The translations under genes were made by a program, and so were the position numbers. The notes under the pieces are model-generated. The model searched no databases. It was not told where the DNA came from and was given only the letters and a program-made list of their open reading frames with translations. From positions 1-11,591 of the forward strand of contig JACPVB010000044.1 of NCBI GenBank assembly GCA_016191985.1: a stretch of 11,591 nucleotides of DNA, read 5' to 3'. Numbering within the stretch: position 1 is the stretch's first letter; every line of letters starts with the position of its first letter. Positions 1-6,139 of this stretch are shown here, in pieces. Origin of the DNA: Chloroflexota bacterium (GTDB taxonomy: Bacteria; Chloroflexota; Anaerolineae; Anaerolineales; Villigracilaceae).

Positions 1-1124
1 GCTTCGTTGTCCAGTTGGATGTTTTCCTTGCGGACGATCTCATCGAGGATCAAGCCGCGCTCAAGGCGTTTCTTCGCAACGGGTTTTACTTCATCTTCAA
101 TGAATTGCTCGCGTGTTGTGTTGCGGACTTTGAAATAAGTTTCCAAATCCATGCCTTGCTGGGCCAGGCGGTTGGATAAATCCGAAAGCACGTGCTCGCC
201 TTCGTGCTCGATGGTGTGCTCGTGGTACTTGATAGTCGCGCCTTCCTTGACCTTTTCGATCAATTCAACGAAGTACTTGTCATCATATTCATTTTGTGAA
301 CGTGTTTCCACGTCCTTTTTCACGGCTTCCATCAGGGCATCCAGCGTTTCGCCTGTGCCGGTCATCTTGGCGAATTCATCGTTGAGGTCGGGCAGGGTCA
401 CGCCGCGCACGGTTTTGACAGTGACTTCGCTCTCGACGTTTTGGCCTTTTAATTCTTCCACTTCCCAATCTTCGGGAAAATTATGTTTAATGGTTTTACT
501 TTCGCCAGCCTTCAACCCGAGGAGTTCCCTGGCGAAGCCGTTGTAAGGCCATTCGGTATCGCGGTCTTCGTTGCGGACAAAGGTGGCAAAGCCTGTGCGG
601 TTCAATTCGGTGGTTTCAGATTTCACGTCCACCAAAACGTAATCGCCGATTTCGATGGCGCGGTCAACGTTTTCTGTGGTGGCATACATCTGGCGCAACT
701 CCTCAAGGGCCGCGTCCACATCTTTTTGTTCGGGGGCTTTCCATTCATACGGAAGGCGGATGGCATGATAATCGCCCAAATCCACTTCCGGGGCAAGCGG
801 GACAACGAAGGTGAACTTGGGGGGTTCGAGGCTGTCGATTGATTCAAGCGACCCAGCGGCGCCTGGGTTCACGTCTGCTTCCTTGAGGACGTTGGAATAT
901 TCCTGGTCAATAAAGAGATCAACCGCCTGCTCGGTTACCGCGCCTTCGCCGTACGTGCGGACCACTACATCGTACGGGGCTTTGCCGGGGCGGAAGCCAG
1001 GGATATTACCGCGTGATGCGATCTTGGTCGCAGCACGACGCTTGTAGGTGGTCATTTTTTCCTGATCCACTTCCACAATTAATTTGACGGAGTGGTCTTC
1101 CTGGTATTGTTTTTCGATGTTCAA
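1..1124 (-). CDS. tig: Trigger factor (ribosome-associated chaperone / peptidyl-prolyl isomerase), 3' end cut by window edge
   Basis: Trigger factor docks at the ribosome exit tunnel and shields nascent chains. I translated this frame by hand on the minus strand. It is open from a TTG at 1124-1122 to base 1 and gives about 374 residues of a family usually near 430-450, so the last part of the C-terminal domain is missing. Residues 43-50 read GFRPGKAP, the ribosome-docking signature, at the same position as GFRKGKVP in E. coli. The middle (about residues 150-250) reads as the FKBP-like PPIase domain, with a YVLVDV strand and a later LLGLKAGE stretch. The remainder is charged helical sequence, as expected for the substrate-cradling arms. 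The TTG start is chosen because GAGGAA lies 6 nt upstream and because it sets the docking motif at the right distance; no ATG occurs before codon 24. tRNA-Leu lies just upstream on the same strand. Confidence 0.95.
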   Translation of the reverse strand, partial: MNIEKQYQEDHSVKLIVEVDQEKMTTYKRRAATKIASRGNIPGFRPGKAPYDVVVRTYGEGAVTEQAVDLFIDQEYSNVLKEADVNPGAAGSLESIDSLEPPKFTFVVPLAPEVDLGDYHAIRLPYEWKAPEQKDVDAALEELRQMYATTENVDRAIEIGDYVLVDVKSETTELNRTGFATFVRNEDRDTEWPYNGFARELLGLKAGESKTIKHNFPEDWEVEELKGQNVESEVTVKTVRGVTLPDLNDEFAKMTGTGETLDALMEAVKKDVETRSQNEYDDKYFVELIEKVKEGATIKYHEHTIEHEGEHVLSDLSNRLAQQGMDLETYFKVRNTTREQFIEDEVKPVAKKRLERGLILDEIVRKENIQLDNE

Positions 1125-1143
1125 AGTAGTTTCCTCTTTTTTC

Positions 1144-1174
1144 AATCCTGAACGTCTTTAAGACCTTTAGGATT
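1144..1174 (-). promoter_or_regulatory. Perfectly centred 15-bp palindrome in the tRNA-Leu/tig interval
   Basis: The 31 bases fold on themselves around base 1159: outer arms AATCCT/AGGATT and inner arms GTCTT/AAGAC. The 15 paired positions include one C-C mismatch and one G-T wobble. It lies 18 nt past the tRNA 3' end and about 11 nt before the tig Shine-Dalgarno. Read on the minus strand it is followed by GAAAAAAG, not a T-run, so it does not look like an intrinsic terminator for the tRNA. An RNA processing site, a tig leader structure or a DNA operator would all fit; none is proven. Confidence 0.5.
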
Positions 1175-1191
1175 TTATGGTTTATGTTCAG

Positions 1192-1273
1192 TGAGGATGG
1201 TGGGAGTCGAACCCACACGCCTTGCGGCACATGATCCTAAGTCATGCCTGTCTGCCAGTTCCAGCACATCCCC
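1192..1273 (-). tRNA. tRNA-Leu, anticodon UAG
   Basis: The minus strand gives a complete 82-nt class II tRNA. The acceptor stem GGGGATG pairs with CATCCTC (one G-U), followed by discriminator A; CCA is not encoded. The D arm is CTG/CAG. The anticodon stem is CATGA/TCATG with loop CTTAGGA, so the anticodon is TAG (plus-strand bases 1237-1239), reading CUN leucine codons. A long variable arm, GCC-GCAA-GGC, is typical of leucine tRNAs. The T arm is GTGGG-TTCGACT-CCCAC. Confidence 0.97.
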
Positions 1274-1306
1274 AGCTTTGCGGTTTGGTCTGCAATGAGC
1301 GGCGAA

Positions 1307-1335
1307 ATTATACCGTAAGGTATGCCTAATTTGTA
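1307..1335 (-). promoter_or_regulatory. Probable promoter of tRNA-Leu
   Basis: The minus strand carries a consensus -10 box TATAAT (plus-strand 1307-1312) 33 nt upstream of the tRNA 5' end. Seventeen bases further upstream is TACAAA (1330-1335), a poor -35 with 3 of 6 matches. Expected initiation near 1300 leaves a short leader for 5' processing. The -10 is good and the -35 weak. The -35 overlaps the first copy of the 49-bp direct repeat, which starts at 1329. Confidence 0.55.
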
Positions 1336-1377
1336 GATTTGTAAATTTTTGGATGATGAGTATCTCCAGTTGTTTTC
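1329..1377. repeat. Imperfect direct repeat, copy 1 (49 bp)
   Basis: This copy and the one at 1423-1472 differ by two substitutions and one extra T in a T-run. Each starts ATTTGTAGATTTGTAAATTT and ends CTCCAGTTGTTTTC. The 45 bases between them are different and GC-richer. No protein-coding reading is convincing on either strand. Together with copy 2 it fills most of the roughly 320-nt gap between tRNA-Leu and the peroxiredoxin gene. Confidence 0.9.
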
Positions 1378-1422
1378 GCAATCTGCTCCCTGCGCCGTCC
1401 CCGGCGGCTTGAGCGTTAGCTG

Positions 1423-1472
1423 ATTTGTAGATTTGTAAATTTTTTGGATGGTGAGCATCTCCAGTTGTTTTC
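1423..1472. repeat. Imperfect direct repeat, copy 2 (50 bp)
   Basis: Second copy of the element at 1329-1377, offset by 94 bp. The differences are an extra T in the T-run, GATG to GGTG, and GTATCT to GCATCT. The rest of the interval to 1541 shows only a small CCGCC/GGCGG inverted repeat (1515-1519 and 1531-1535). Confidence 0.9.
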
Positions 1473-1541
1473 TTCTCGCTGTTTGGATGATAGGGTGTAA
1501 GATGAGTTGCCAAACCGCCGTCAAAAATAAGGCGGCCTACT

Positions 1542-1547
1542 TATAGT
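1542..1547 (+). promoter_or_regulatory. Possible -10 box for the peroxiredoxin gene
   Basis: TATAGT lies 44 nt upstream of the ATG at 1592 and is the best -10 match in the interval. No good -35 sits 16-18 nt upstream. A Shine-Dalgarno AAGGAG follows at 1574-1579. This is a weak call. Confidence 0.3.
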
Positions 1548-1591
1548 TCTAACCATACCCGCTCATTTAATAAAAGGAGAAACTTTTTCAC

Positions 1592-2056
1592 ATGCCCATC
1601 TCGTCTGGAATCCCTGCGCCTGATTTTGAACTATTGGATGATACCAATACCCTTCGTAAACTTTCCGATTATCGCGGAAGGAATGTTGTTCTATATTTTT
1701 ACCCAAAGGACGATACCCCCGGCTGTACGAAGGAGGCTTGTAATTTCCGTGACGATTATTCTGCCTATGAAAATGCCGGGGTTGTTATTTTAGGAGTCAG
1801 CCCTGATTCTGTTAAATCACATGTCAAGTTTAAAAAGAAGTTTCGATTGCAGTTTCCACTGCTTTCGGATGACGGGCACAAAATATGCGATGCCTACGGC
1901 GTATGGGGTCCCAAGAAGTTCATGGGCAAGGAATATGAAGGTGTGCTCCGCACCACGTTCCTGATCGATACAGAGGGAAATATCAAACGGGTATTTGAAA
2001 ATGTTCGCCCATCTGAACACAGCGCTGATTTGCTCGCTGATCTGGGCGTTAAATAA
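1592..2056 (+). CDS. bcp: Thioredoxin-dependent thiol peroxidase, Bcp/PrxQ-type peroxiredoxin
   Basis: Bcp/PrxQ peroxiredoxins reduce hydrogen peroxide and organic hydroperoxides in the cytoplasm, using thioredoxin as reductant. The 154-residue protein has the usual family length. It starts with the APDFELLDD strand typical of the AhpC/TSA fold and has YFYPKDDTPGCTKEAC at residues 35-50. The peroxidatic cysteine is C45 and the likely resolving cysteine C50, the same five-residue spacing as in E. coli Bcp. T42 and P38 of the PxxxTxxC active-site motif are present. There is no signal peptide or membrane segment. The ATG is preceded by AAGGAG at 1574-1579, a slightly long spacing. It appears to be a single-gene unit: divergent tRNA-Leu/tig lie to the left and a terminator follows. 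Its place beside a respiratory oxidase operon fits oxygen-stress defence, but no shared promoter is visible. Confidence 0.96.
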   Translation: MPISSGIPAPDFELLDDTNTLRKLSDYRGRNVVLYFYPKDDTPGCTKEACNFRDDYSAYENAGVVILGVSPDSVKSHVKFKKKFRLQFPLLSDDGHKICDAYGVWGPKKFMGKEYEGVLRTTFLIDTEGNIKRVFENVRPSEHSADLLADLGVK

Positions 2057-2095
2057 GAAATTTCTTCGTTCGGATAAATTATCGTATCCACGTAT

Positions 2096-2135
2096 AAGCT
2101 GACGGTGTTGTGAAAACATCGTCAGCTTTGATTTT
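2096..2135 (+). terminator. Intrinsic terminator after the peroxiredoxin gene
   Basis: AAGCTGACGGTGTT (2096-2109) pairs with AACATCGTCAGCTT (2115-2128) over 14 positions with one G-T wobble. The loop is GTGAA, and TGATTTT follows. It begins 39 nt after the stop codon and separates this gene from the oxidase operon. Confidence 0.85.
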
Positions 2136-2189
2136 GCCTGTTGAGCTGGATCAGTTGTCGGTTAAGGAAGAAGCGCACAATGTCCACAA

Positions 2190-2224
2190 AAAATAGTGAC
2201 AAATGACGAAGAATTTGGTATATT
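2190..2224 (+). promoter_or_regulatory. Candidate promoter 1 of the oxidase operon, with 13-bp repeat copy 1
   Basis: AAAATAGTGACAA at 2190-2202 contains GTGACA (2196-2201; five of six bases of the TTGACA -35). Exactly 17 nt later is TATATT (2219-2224; five of six of TATAAT). This gives a well-spaced sigma-70-type promoter about 105 nt upstream of ctaC. The 13-mer recurs at 2237-2249, so it could equally be an operator half. Confidence 0.55.
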
Positions 2225-2236
2225 GGTCAGGTTGTG

Positions 2237-2271
2237 AAAATAGTGACAATTCGCACAAAATTTGTCTTATT
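2237..2271 (+). promoter_or_regulatory. Candidate promoter 2 / second 13-bp repeat upstream of ctaC
   Basis: A perfect second copy of AAAATAGTGACAA (2237-2249) again places GTGACA (2243-2248) 17 nt upstream of a -10-like CTTATT (2266-2271). The match is weaker than in copy 1. The preceding TTGTGA at 2232-2237 together with TGACAA gives a loose dyad (TTGTGA-N6-TGACAA) resembling Crp/Fnr-family sites. Redox or oxygen control is conceivable but unproven. Confidence 0.4.
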
Positions 2272-2289
2272 TTGAAGTTTGTGTAATTT

Positions 2290-2314
2290 GGGGTGGTTCC
2301 CCCTTTGATTTTTT
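2290..2314 (+). promoter_or_regulatory. Small GC hairpin with T-run in the ctaC leader (possible attenuator)
   Basis: GGGG-TGGTT-CCCC (2290-2302) is followed by CTTTGA and six T residues (2309-2314), 16 nt before the ctaC start. The four-pair stem is short for a terminator. It may be a weak attenuator or chance. It lies downstream of both candidate promoters. Confidence 0.25.
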
Positions 2315-2330
2315 AAATAGGAGAGAGCAT

Positions 2331-3344
2331 ATGCAACATTTTGTAATTGTGGGAATACTGATCGTTATCATGTCCATTCTCACATATTTCGGTCTGGATG
2401 CGGCCGGCCTTGCGAAGCAAATGCACCCTGTGTCGGCAAGCGCCCAGGCGGTTTCAATTGATTGGCTTTGGGATTGGCAGGTCATTGCGATGTCGTCCCT
2501 GTTCGCGCTTATTTTTGTGCCGCTGGTCTACAGCCTGGTCGTTTTTCGGCGCAGGAAGGGCGAGACAGGTGATGGCGAACATATCGAAGGCAACACTACT
2601 TTGGAGATCACATGGACTGTGCTCCCATTGTTTGCGGTGTTGGCTTTTGCTTATATGGGCGCATATTCGCTGGGGGAGACGAATCGTGTAGACCCTGAAG
2701 CCATTGAGATCAAGGTGCGGGCGCAGCAGTTTACCTGGACGTTTGAATATCCGGAATATGGATTTGTTTCCACCGAATTGCATTTGCCTGTCAATCAACA
2801 GGTTGTGCTTAAGATGGAATCAGCGGATGTGATTCACTCGTTCTGGGTTCCTGAATTCCGCGTTAAACAGGACGTTGTGCCTGGGCGCGTGACCGACTAC
2901 CGAATCACCCCGACGCTGGTTGGCAATTACAAAGTGCGCTGTGCCGAACTGTGCGGCATGTCTCACTATAAAATGGAAAACCCTGTGGTGGTGGATACGC
3001 AGGCGGACTATGATGTTTGGATCGCGGAACAACAAGCAAATGCCGCCGCCGCCCAAACACCCGAAGGACAGGGCCAGTTGTTGACAGTGAAATATGGTTG
3101 CATCGGCTGCCATTCTGTGGATGGTTCAAAGCTGGTCGGCCCTTCCTGGTTGGGGATTTATGGCTCCACGCGTGAATTCGCTGATGGCACATCCGCGGTA
3201 GCGGACGATGCGTACATCACTCAATCGATTCGTGAGCCGCTGGCGCATGAAGTGCTCGGTTTCTCGCCGTCCACCATGCCGCCCTTCACATTAACTGACG
3301 AAGAGATCGCAAATATCATTGCGTATCTTAAGACACTGAAATAA
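2331..3344 (+). CDS. ctaC: Cytochrome c oxidase subunit II with C-terminal cytochrome c domain (caa3-type)
   Basis: Subunit II takes electrons from cytochrome c and passes them through its binuclear CuA centre to subunit I. The 337-residue protein has a hydrophobic N-terminus (4-22, signal peptide or helix), then two transmembrane helices (about 51-71 and 97-113), then the extracytoplasmic cupredoxin domain. All CuA ligands are present: H169, C204, E206, C208, H212 and M215. A Q/A-rich linker (about 234-247) leads into a fused class I cytochrome c domain with the heme motif CIGCH at 257-261 and probable axial M316. This makes it a caa3-type oxidase. The ATG at 2331 is chosen because AGGAGAG lies at 2319-2325. 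A longer in-frame reading from a TTG at 2262 has no ribosome site and would remove the N-terminal hydrophobic start. The stop is 20 nt before ctaD. It is the first gene of the oxidase operon. Confidence 0.97.
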   Translation: MQHFVIVGILIVIMSILTYFGLDAAGLAKQMHPVSASAQAVSIDWLWDWQVIAMSSLFALIFVPLVYSLVVFRRRKGETGDGEHIEGNTTLEITWTVLPLFAVLAFAYMGAYSLGETNRVDPEAIEIKVRAQQFTWTFEYPEYGFVSTELHLPVNQQVVLKMESADVIHSFWVPEFRVKQDVVPGRVTDYRITPTLVGNYKVRCAELCGMSHYKMENPVVVDTQADYDVWIAEQQANAAAAQTPEGQGQLLTVKYGCIGCHSVDGSKLVGPSWLGIYGSTREFADGTSAVADDAYITQSIREPLAHEVLGFSPSTMPPFTLTDEEIANIIAYLKTLK

Positions 3345-3364
3345 TTGGCGGAGGATTGAATAAT

Positions 3365-5257
3365 ATGAAGAAATTCTTTGCGACTGCCTTCGCGCGTGGA
3401 TTGTTCTGGCAATTTGTTGGGACATTGTTGGGCGCCGGGTTGATTACTGGCATCCGCGCTGCAATGGGGCTGAGTGTAACTGACAAATTTTTCTTTACCG
3501 AGCCAGCCTGGGTGTTGGGCGGCTTTATCGGCGTGCTCTTCTTCCTGGGCGGCAACGGTTCGGTAAGTGACTGGTTCAAGTGGGCGCGCGGTATCGACAC
3601 TCCTGAACATCATGAAGAGCATTACTCCGGGTGGGAGAAATATTTCCATGTCTCTCTCGACCATAAAGTGATCGGCATTCAATACACCGTGGTTGCGCTG
3701 GCGTTGATCAGCATCGGCGGTCTGTTCGCGCTGATCTTCCGCACCGAGCTTGCCGCTTCCAAATTGCAATTCCTGACCGAGGATTTGCTGTTGTTCGGGC
3801 AGAATGGCCTTCAACTTTACAATACGTTGATGTCCCTGCACGGCATGATTATGATCGTGTCCATTCTGCTGGGGGTTGCGGGCATCATCAATTATGTTGT
3901 ACCGCTGCTGCTCGGCGCACAGGATATGGCCTTTCCACGTTTGAACGCCTTTTCGTTCTGGGTAGCCGTGCCTGCGGCTGTACTTCTGTTGATGAGCCTC
4001 GTCCTCGGTGGTTTTGACACAGGCTGGACGGGTTATCCGCCGCTTTCGGCGCGCGCTCCTGTTGGCGTGCAGATGTTCTTTCTGGGTGTGTTTACGGCGG
4101 GCTGGTCTTCCATTTTAGGCGCGTTGAACGTGATCGCCACGGTCATTCGTATGCGCTCCAAGGGAATGACAGCCTGGCGCATGCCCATCTTTGTGTGGGC
4201 AGCTGTCGCCACTTCCCTCATTGCATTAACTGCCACACAGTTGATCGGCCTTTCCTTCCAGTTGGTGATGTTCCAGCGTCTCTTTGGCATGGGTTTCTTC
4301 GACCCTGCCAAAGGCGGAAATCCCGTGCTTTTCCAGCATTTGTTCTGGTTCTATTCACATCCCGCGGTTTATGTGTTTGTTCTGCCCGGTCTCGGTGTGA
4401 TTTCTGAACTTTTGCCTGTCTTTGCCCGCAAGCCATTGTTTGGTTATCGCTGGATCGCAATGTCCTCGCTGGGGATTGCCCTGGTGGGCTTTGTTGTTTG
4501 GGCGCACCACATGTTCACTTCCGGTATGAACTCGTACCTGCGCCTGCCCTTCATGTACAGCACGCTTCTGGTTGCCATTCCCACAGGTGTAAAGTTCTTC
4601 TCCTGGGTTGCCACCCTTTGGAAAGGTAAGATCGAGACGCCCACCCCGATGCTCTTCGTATTGGGCGGCATTGTGGTGTTCCTGATGGGCGGTCTTTCTG
4701 GACCTCCAAATGCCACCGTTTCGACTGACCTTCACCTCCACGATACATATTTCATCGTGGGTCATTTCCACGATACGATCTTTGGCGGGTTTGTATTCCC
4801 CTTCTTTGCCGCGTTGTATTACTGGTTCCCGAAAGCGACCGGCCGCCGTATGAACGAGTTCTGGGGCAAGGTGCATTTCTGGATGATGACCCCTTCGTTC
4901 TTCGTCCTGACCCTCGGCATGATGCGCATTGGTTTGCTTGGGATGCGCCGCCGCATCGCGGACTATGATCCCGCGCTTGGTTTCGACACAACCCATTTAA
5001 TTCTCACCATTGCCGGTTACCTGATCGGCCTTTCGGTGTTGATTTTCTTCTTCAACTTCTTCAACAGCATCAAGAACGGCGAAAAGGCGGACGGCAACGT
5101 CTGGAATTCCCGCTCGCCTGAGTGGCAGGTTCCTTCCCCCATGCCCATGCACAACTACGACCAGCCCTTTGAAGTTGTTGGCGAACCCTACGATTACGGC
5201 CTGCCCGGCTCGAAGTATGTTGAGTTTTCCGCGCCTGCCAAGAATACACATAAATAA
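3365..5257 (+). CDS. ctaD: Cytochrome c oxidase subunit I, A2-type, with two extra N-terminal membrane helices
   Basis: This is the catalytic subunit, which reduces O2 at the heme a3-CuB centre while pumping protons across the membrane. In the 630-residue protein the low-spin heme ligands are H159 and H469 and the heme a3 ligand is H467. The CuB ligands are H332, H381 and H382, with the cross-linking Y336 in YSHPAVY (330-336). The D-channel glutamate of the usual GHPEVY motif is absent. Y330-S331 and A334 instead match the A2 subfamily known from Thermus and Rhodothermus. The K-channel lysine is K410 (TGVK 407-410). Canonical helix I starts near residue 102. The first 90 residues are an extension with two hydrophobic segments (about 12-30 and 47-63) and an acidic/His stretch, TPEHHEEH (79-86). 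The ATG at 3365 is chosen because GGAGG at 3350-3354 is too close to serve the upstream TTG at 3356. It lies between ctaC (20 nt) and ctaE (14 nt). Confidence 0.97.
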   Translation: MKKFFATAFARGLFWQFVGTLLGAGLITGIRAAMGLSVTDKFFFTEPAWVLGGFIGVLFFLGGNGSVSDWFKWARGIDTPEHHEEHYSGWEKYFHVSLDHKVIGIQYTVVALALISIGGLFALIFRTELAASKLQFLTEDLLLFGQNGLQLYNTLMSLHGMIMIVSILLGVAGIINYVVPLLLGAQDMAFPRLNAFSFWVAVPAAVLLLMSLVLGGFDTGWTGYPPLSARAPVGVQMFFLGVFTAGWSSILGALNVIATVIRMRSKGMTAWRMPIFVWAAVATSLIALTATQLIGLSFQLVMFQRLFGMGFFDPAKGGNPVLFQHLFWFYSHPAVYVFVLPGLGVISELLPVFARKPLFGYRWIAMSSLGIALVGFVVWAHHMFTSGMNSYLRLPFMYSTLLVAIPTGVKFFSWVATLWKGKIETPTPMLFVLGGIVVFLMGGLSGPPNATVSTDLHLHDTYFIVGHFHDTIFGGFVFPFFAALYYWFPKATGRRMNEFWGKVHFWMMTPSFFVLTLGMMRIGLLGMRRRIADYDPALGFDTTHLILTIAGYLIGLSVLIFFFNFFNSIKNGEKADGNVWNSRSPEWQVPSPMPMHNYDQPFEVVGEPYDYGLPGSKYVEFSAPAKNTHK

Positions 5258-5271
5258 GGGGTAGGACTCCA

Positions 5272-6039
5272 ATGTCACACATATTAGATAAATCCTCTGC
5301 TTTCCGCCAGGGCGTGGTGATCTTTGTCTACCTCGCCGTGTTAACCGTGCTGGAATATTTTGTCGCGGTTACTTTCAATGCTGTTTCGATCCTCGTTGTA
5401 GTCGCCGTCATCAAGGCTGCGCTGGTCATGTATTATTACATGCACGTCTATAAATTGAATGAAGAGAGTGGTGCGGATGCGCACTCTTATTCATACAAGA
5501 CAGATACCAACCGGCTTGGTCTGTGGCTTTTTCTACTTTCCGATTCATTTGTCTTTGCAGGCTTGATGACCGCTCGCGTCAACCTGCTGGGACTCACCCG
5601 TCCGCACTTGAATCAACTCCTTGGACTGGCTGTGACTGCCGTGCTTTTGATCTCCTCCTTTTTTATGAACCGCGGCGAGACCGCCATGGCGCATGGGGAT
5701 AAAAAGGGATTCATGACCAACACCATCATCACCTTCCTGCTTGGCCTCGGCTTTTTGCTCGGCGTGGTGGCTGTGGAATGGCCTCTGGCCGCGGAAGAAG
5801 GTCTTACCGCCAGCAGCAGCGCGACAGGCGCGATCTTCTACATGATGACTGGTATGCACGCCTTCCACGTCTTTACCGGGTTGATTTTCCTTGTGGTGGT
5901 TTGGAACAACGCCCGCAAAAATATCTACTCCGCCGAGCAGCATTGGGGAGTGGAAGCCGCCGCCGTCTACTGGCATTTCGTAGACCTCGTCTGGATTTTC
6001 TTCTACCCGGCCCTGTATTTGATTGGAAAAGTTTTGTAA
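5272..6039 (+). CDS. ctaE: Cytochrome c oxidase subunit IV-III fusion
   Basis: Subunit III stabilises the proton-pumping oxidase. The 255-residue protein appears to be two subunits in one chain. Residues about 10-62 form a two-helix hairpin (14-33 and 38-57) ending in IKAALVMYYYMHVYKL, which matches the bacterial subunit IV (CtaF, COX4-pro) pattern of a lysine-containing second helix ending in an FMH-like motif. A polar linker (63-77) leads to a subunit III domain from about residue 78, starting DTNRLGLWLFLLSDS. It has five hydrophobic helices, the TGMHAFHVFTG motif, and YWHFVDLVWIFFYP near the end, which is the family hallmark. The ATG follows GTAGGA at 5261-5266. The fusion is inferred from sequence pattern; the subunit III call is firm. 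No separate ctaF exists in the operon, which supports the fusion. Confidence 0.92.
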   Translation: MSHILDKSSAFRQGVVIFVYLAVLTVLEYFVAVTFNAVSILVVVAVIKAALVMYYYMHVYKLNEESGADAHSYSYKTDTNRLGLWLFLLSDSFVFAGLMTARVNLLGLTRPHLNQLLGLAVTAVLLISSFFMNRGETAMAHGDKKGFMTNTIITFLLGLGFLLGVVAVEWPLAAEEGLTASSSATGAIFYMMTGMHAFHVFTGLIFLVVVWNNARKNIYSAEQHWGVEAAAVYWHFVDLVWIFFYPALYLIGKVL

Positions 6040-6048
6040 GTTATTTGT

Positions 6049-6077
6049 TTGTTGCGATTGCTGAATTCTGGTATAAC
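6049..6077 (+). promoter_or_regulatory. Candidate internal promoter upstream of the SCO gene
   Basis: TGGTATAAC (6069-6077) is an extended -10 (TGn plus TATAAC). TTGTTG (6049-6054) lies 17 nt upstream as a weak -35. Initiation near 6084 would place the hairpin at 6096-6125 inside the leader of the downstream assembly genes. Confidence 0.45.
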
Positions 6078-6082
6078 AGAAT
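6065..6082. promoter_or_regulatory. Operator-like dyad ATTCTG-N6-CAGAAT over the -10 box
   Basis: A perfect 6-bp inverted repeat with a 6-nt spacer is centred on the candidate -10 element. The position is right for a repressor, but the repeat is short enough to occur by chance. Confidence 0.35.
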
Positions 6083-6095
6083 ACTGAAAGAAACG

Positions 6096-6127
6096 AACGG
6101 GGCGGCCTGAGAGGGTCGCCCCGTTTT
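6096..6127 (+). terminator. GC-rich hairpin between the structural and assembly genes (terminator or attenuator)
   Basis: AACGGGGCGGCC (6096-6107) pairs with GGTCGCCCCGTT (6114-6125) over 12 positions with one G-T wobble. The loop is TGAGAG, and the T-run 6124-6127 is short. It ends immediately before GGAG (6128-6131), the ribosome site of the SCO gene. It probably reduces readthrough from ctaCDE into the assembly genes. If the promoter at 6049-6077 is real, it would also act as a leader attenuator. Confidence 0.7.
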
Positions 6128-6139
6128 GGAGTAAAAAAT

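Noticed and set aside
151..1047. Several plus-strand open frames across the left kilobase
   Set aside because: They are antisense to the trigger factor frame, which has the docking motif and family length. Their translations are Ser/Cys- or Gly/Phe-rich and match no protein pattern.
1310..1323. Small hairpin ATACC-GTAA-GGTAT with a GNRA-type loop
   Set aside because: A five-pair stem overlapping the tRNA -10 box; too short to call a separate element.
1175..1524. Minus-strand frames of 95 and 112 codons in the tRNA/peroxiredoxin interval
   Set aside because: They run through the tRNA gene and through the two direct repeats; the repeated peptides are only the repeat DNA translated.
2262..2330. 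Upstream TTG start that would add 23 residues to subunit II
   Set aside because: It has no ribosome site, lies among the promoter-like sequences, and adds a non-signal peptide before the natural hydrophobic N-terminus. AGGAGAG marks the ATG at 2331.
4355..4996. 213-codon minus-strand frame within ctaD
   Set aside because: It is antisense to a fully conserved catalytic region of subunit I. Its His/Glu/Arg-rich translation reflects the complementary strand of membrane-helix codons.
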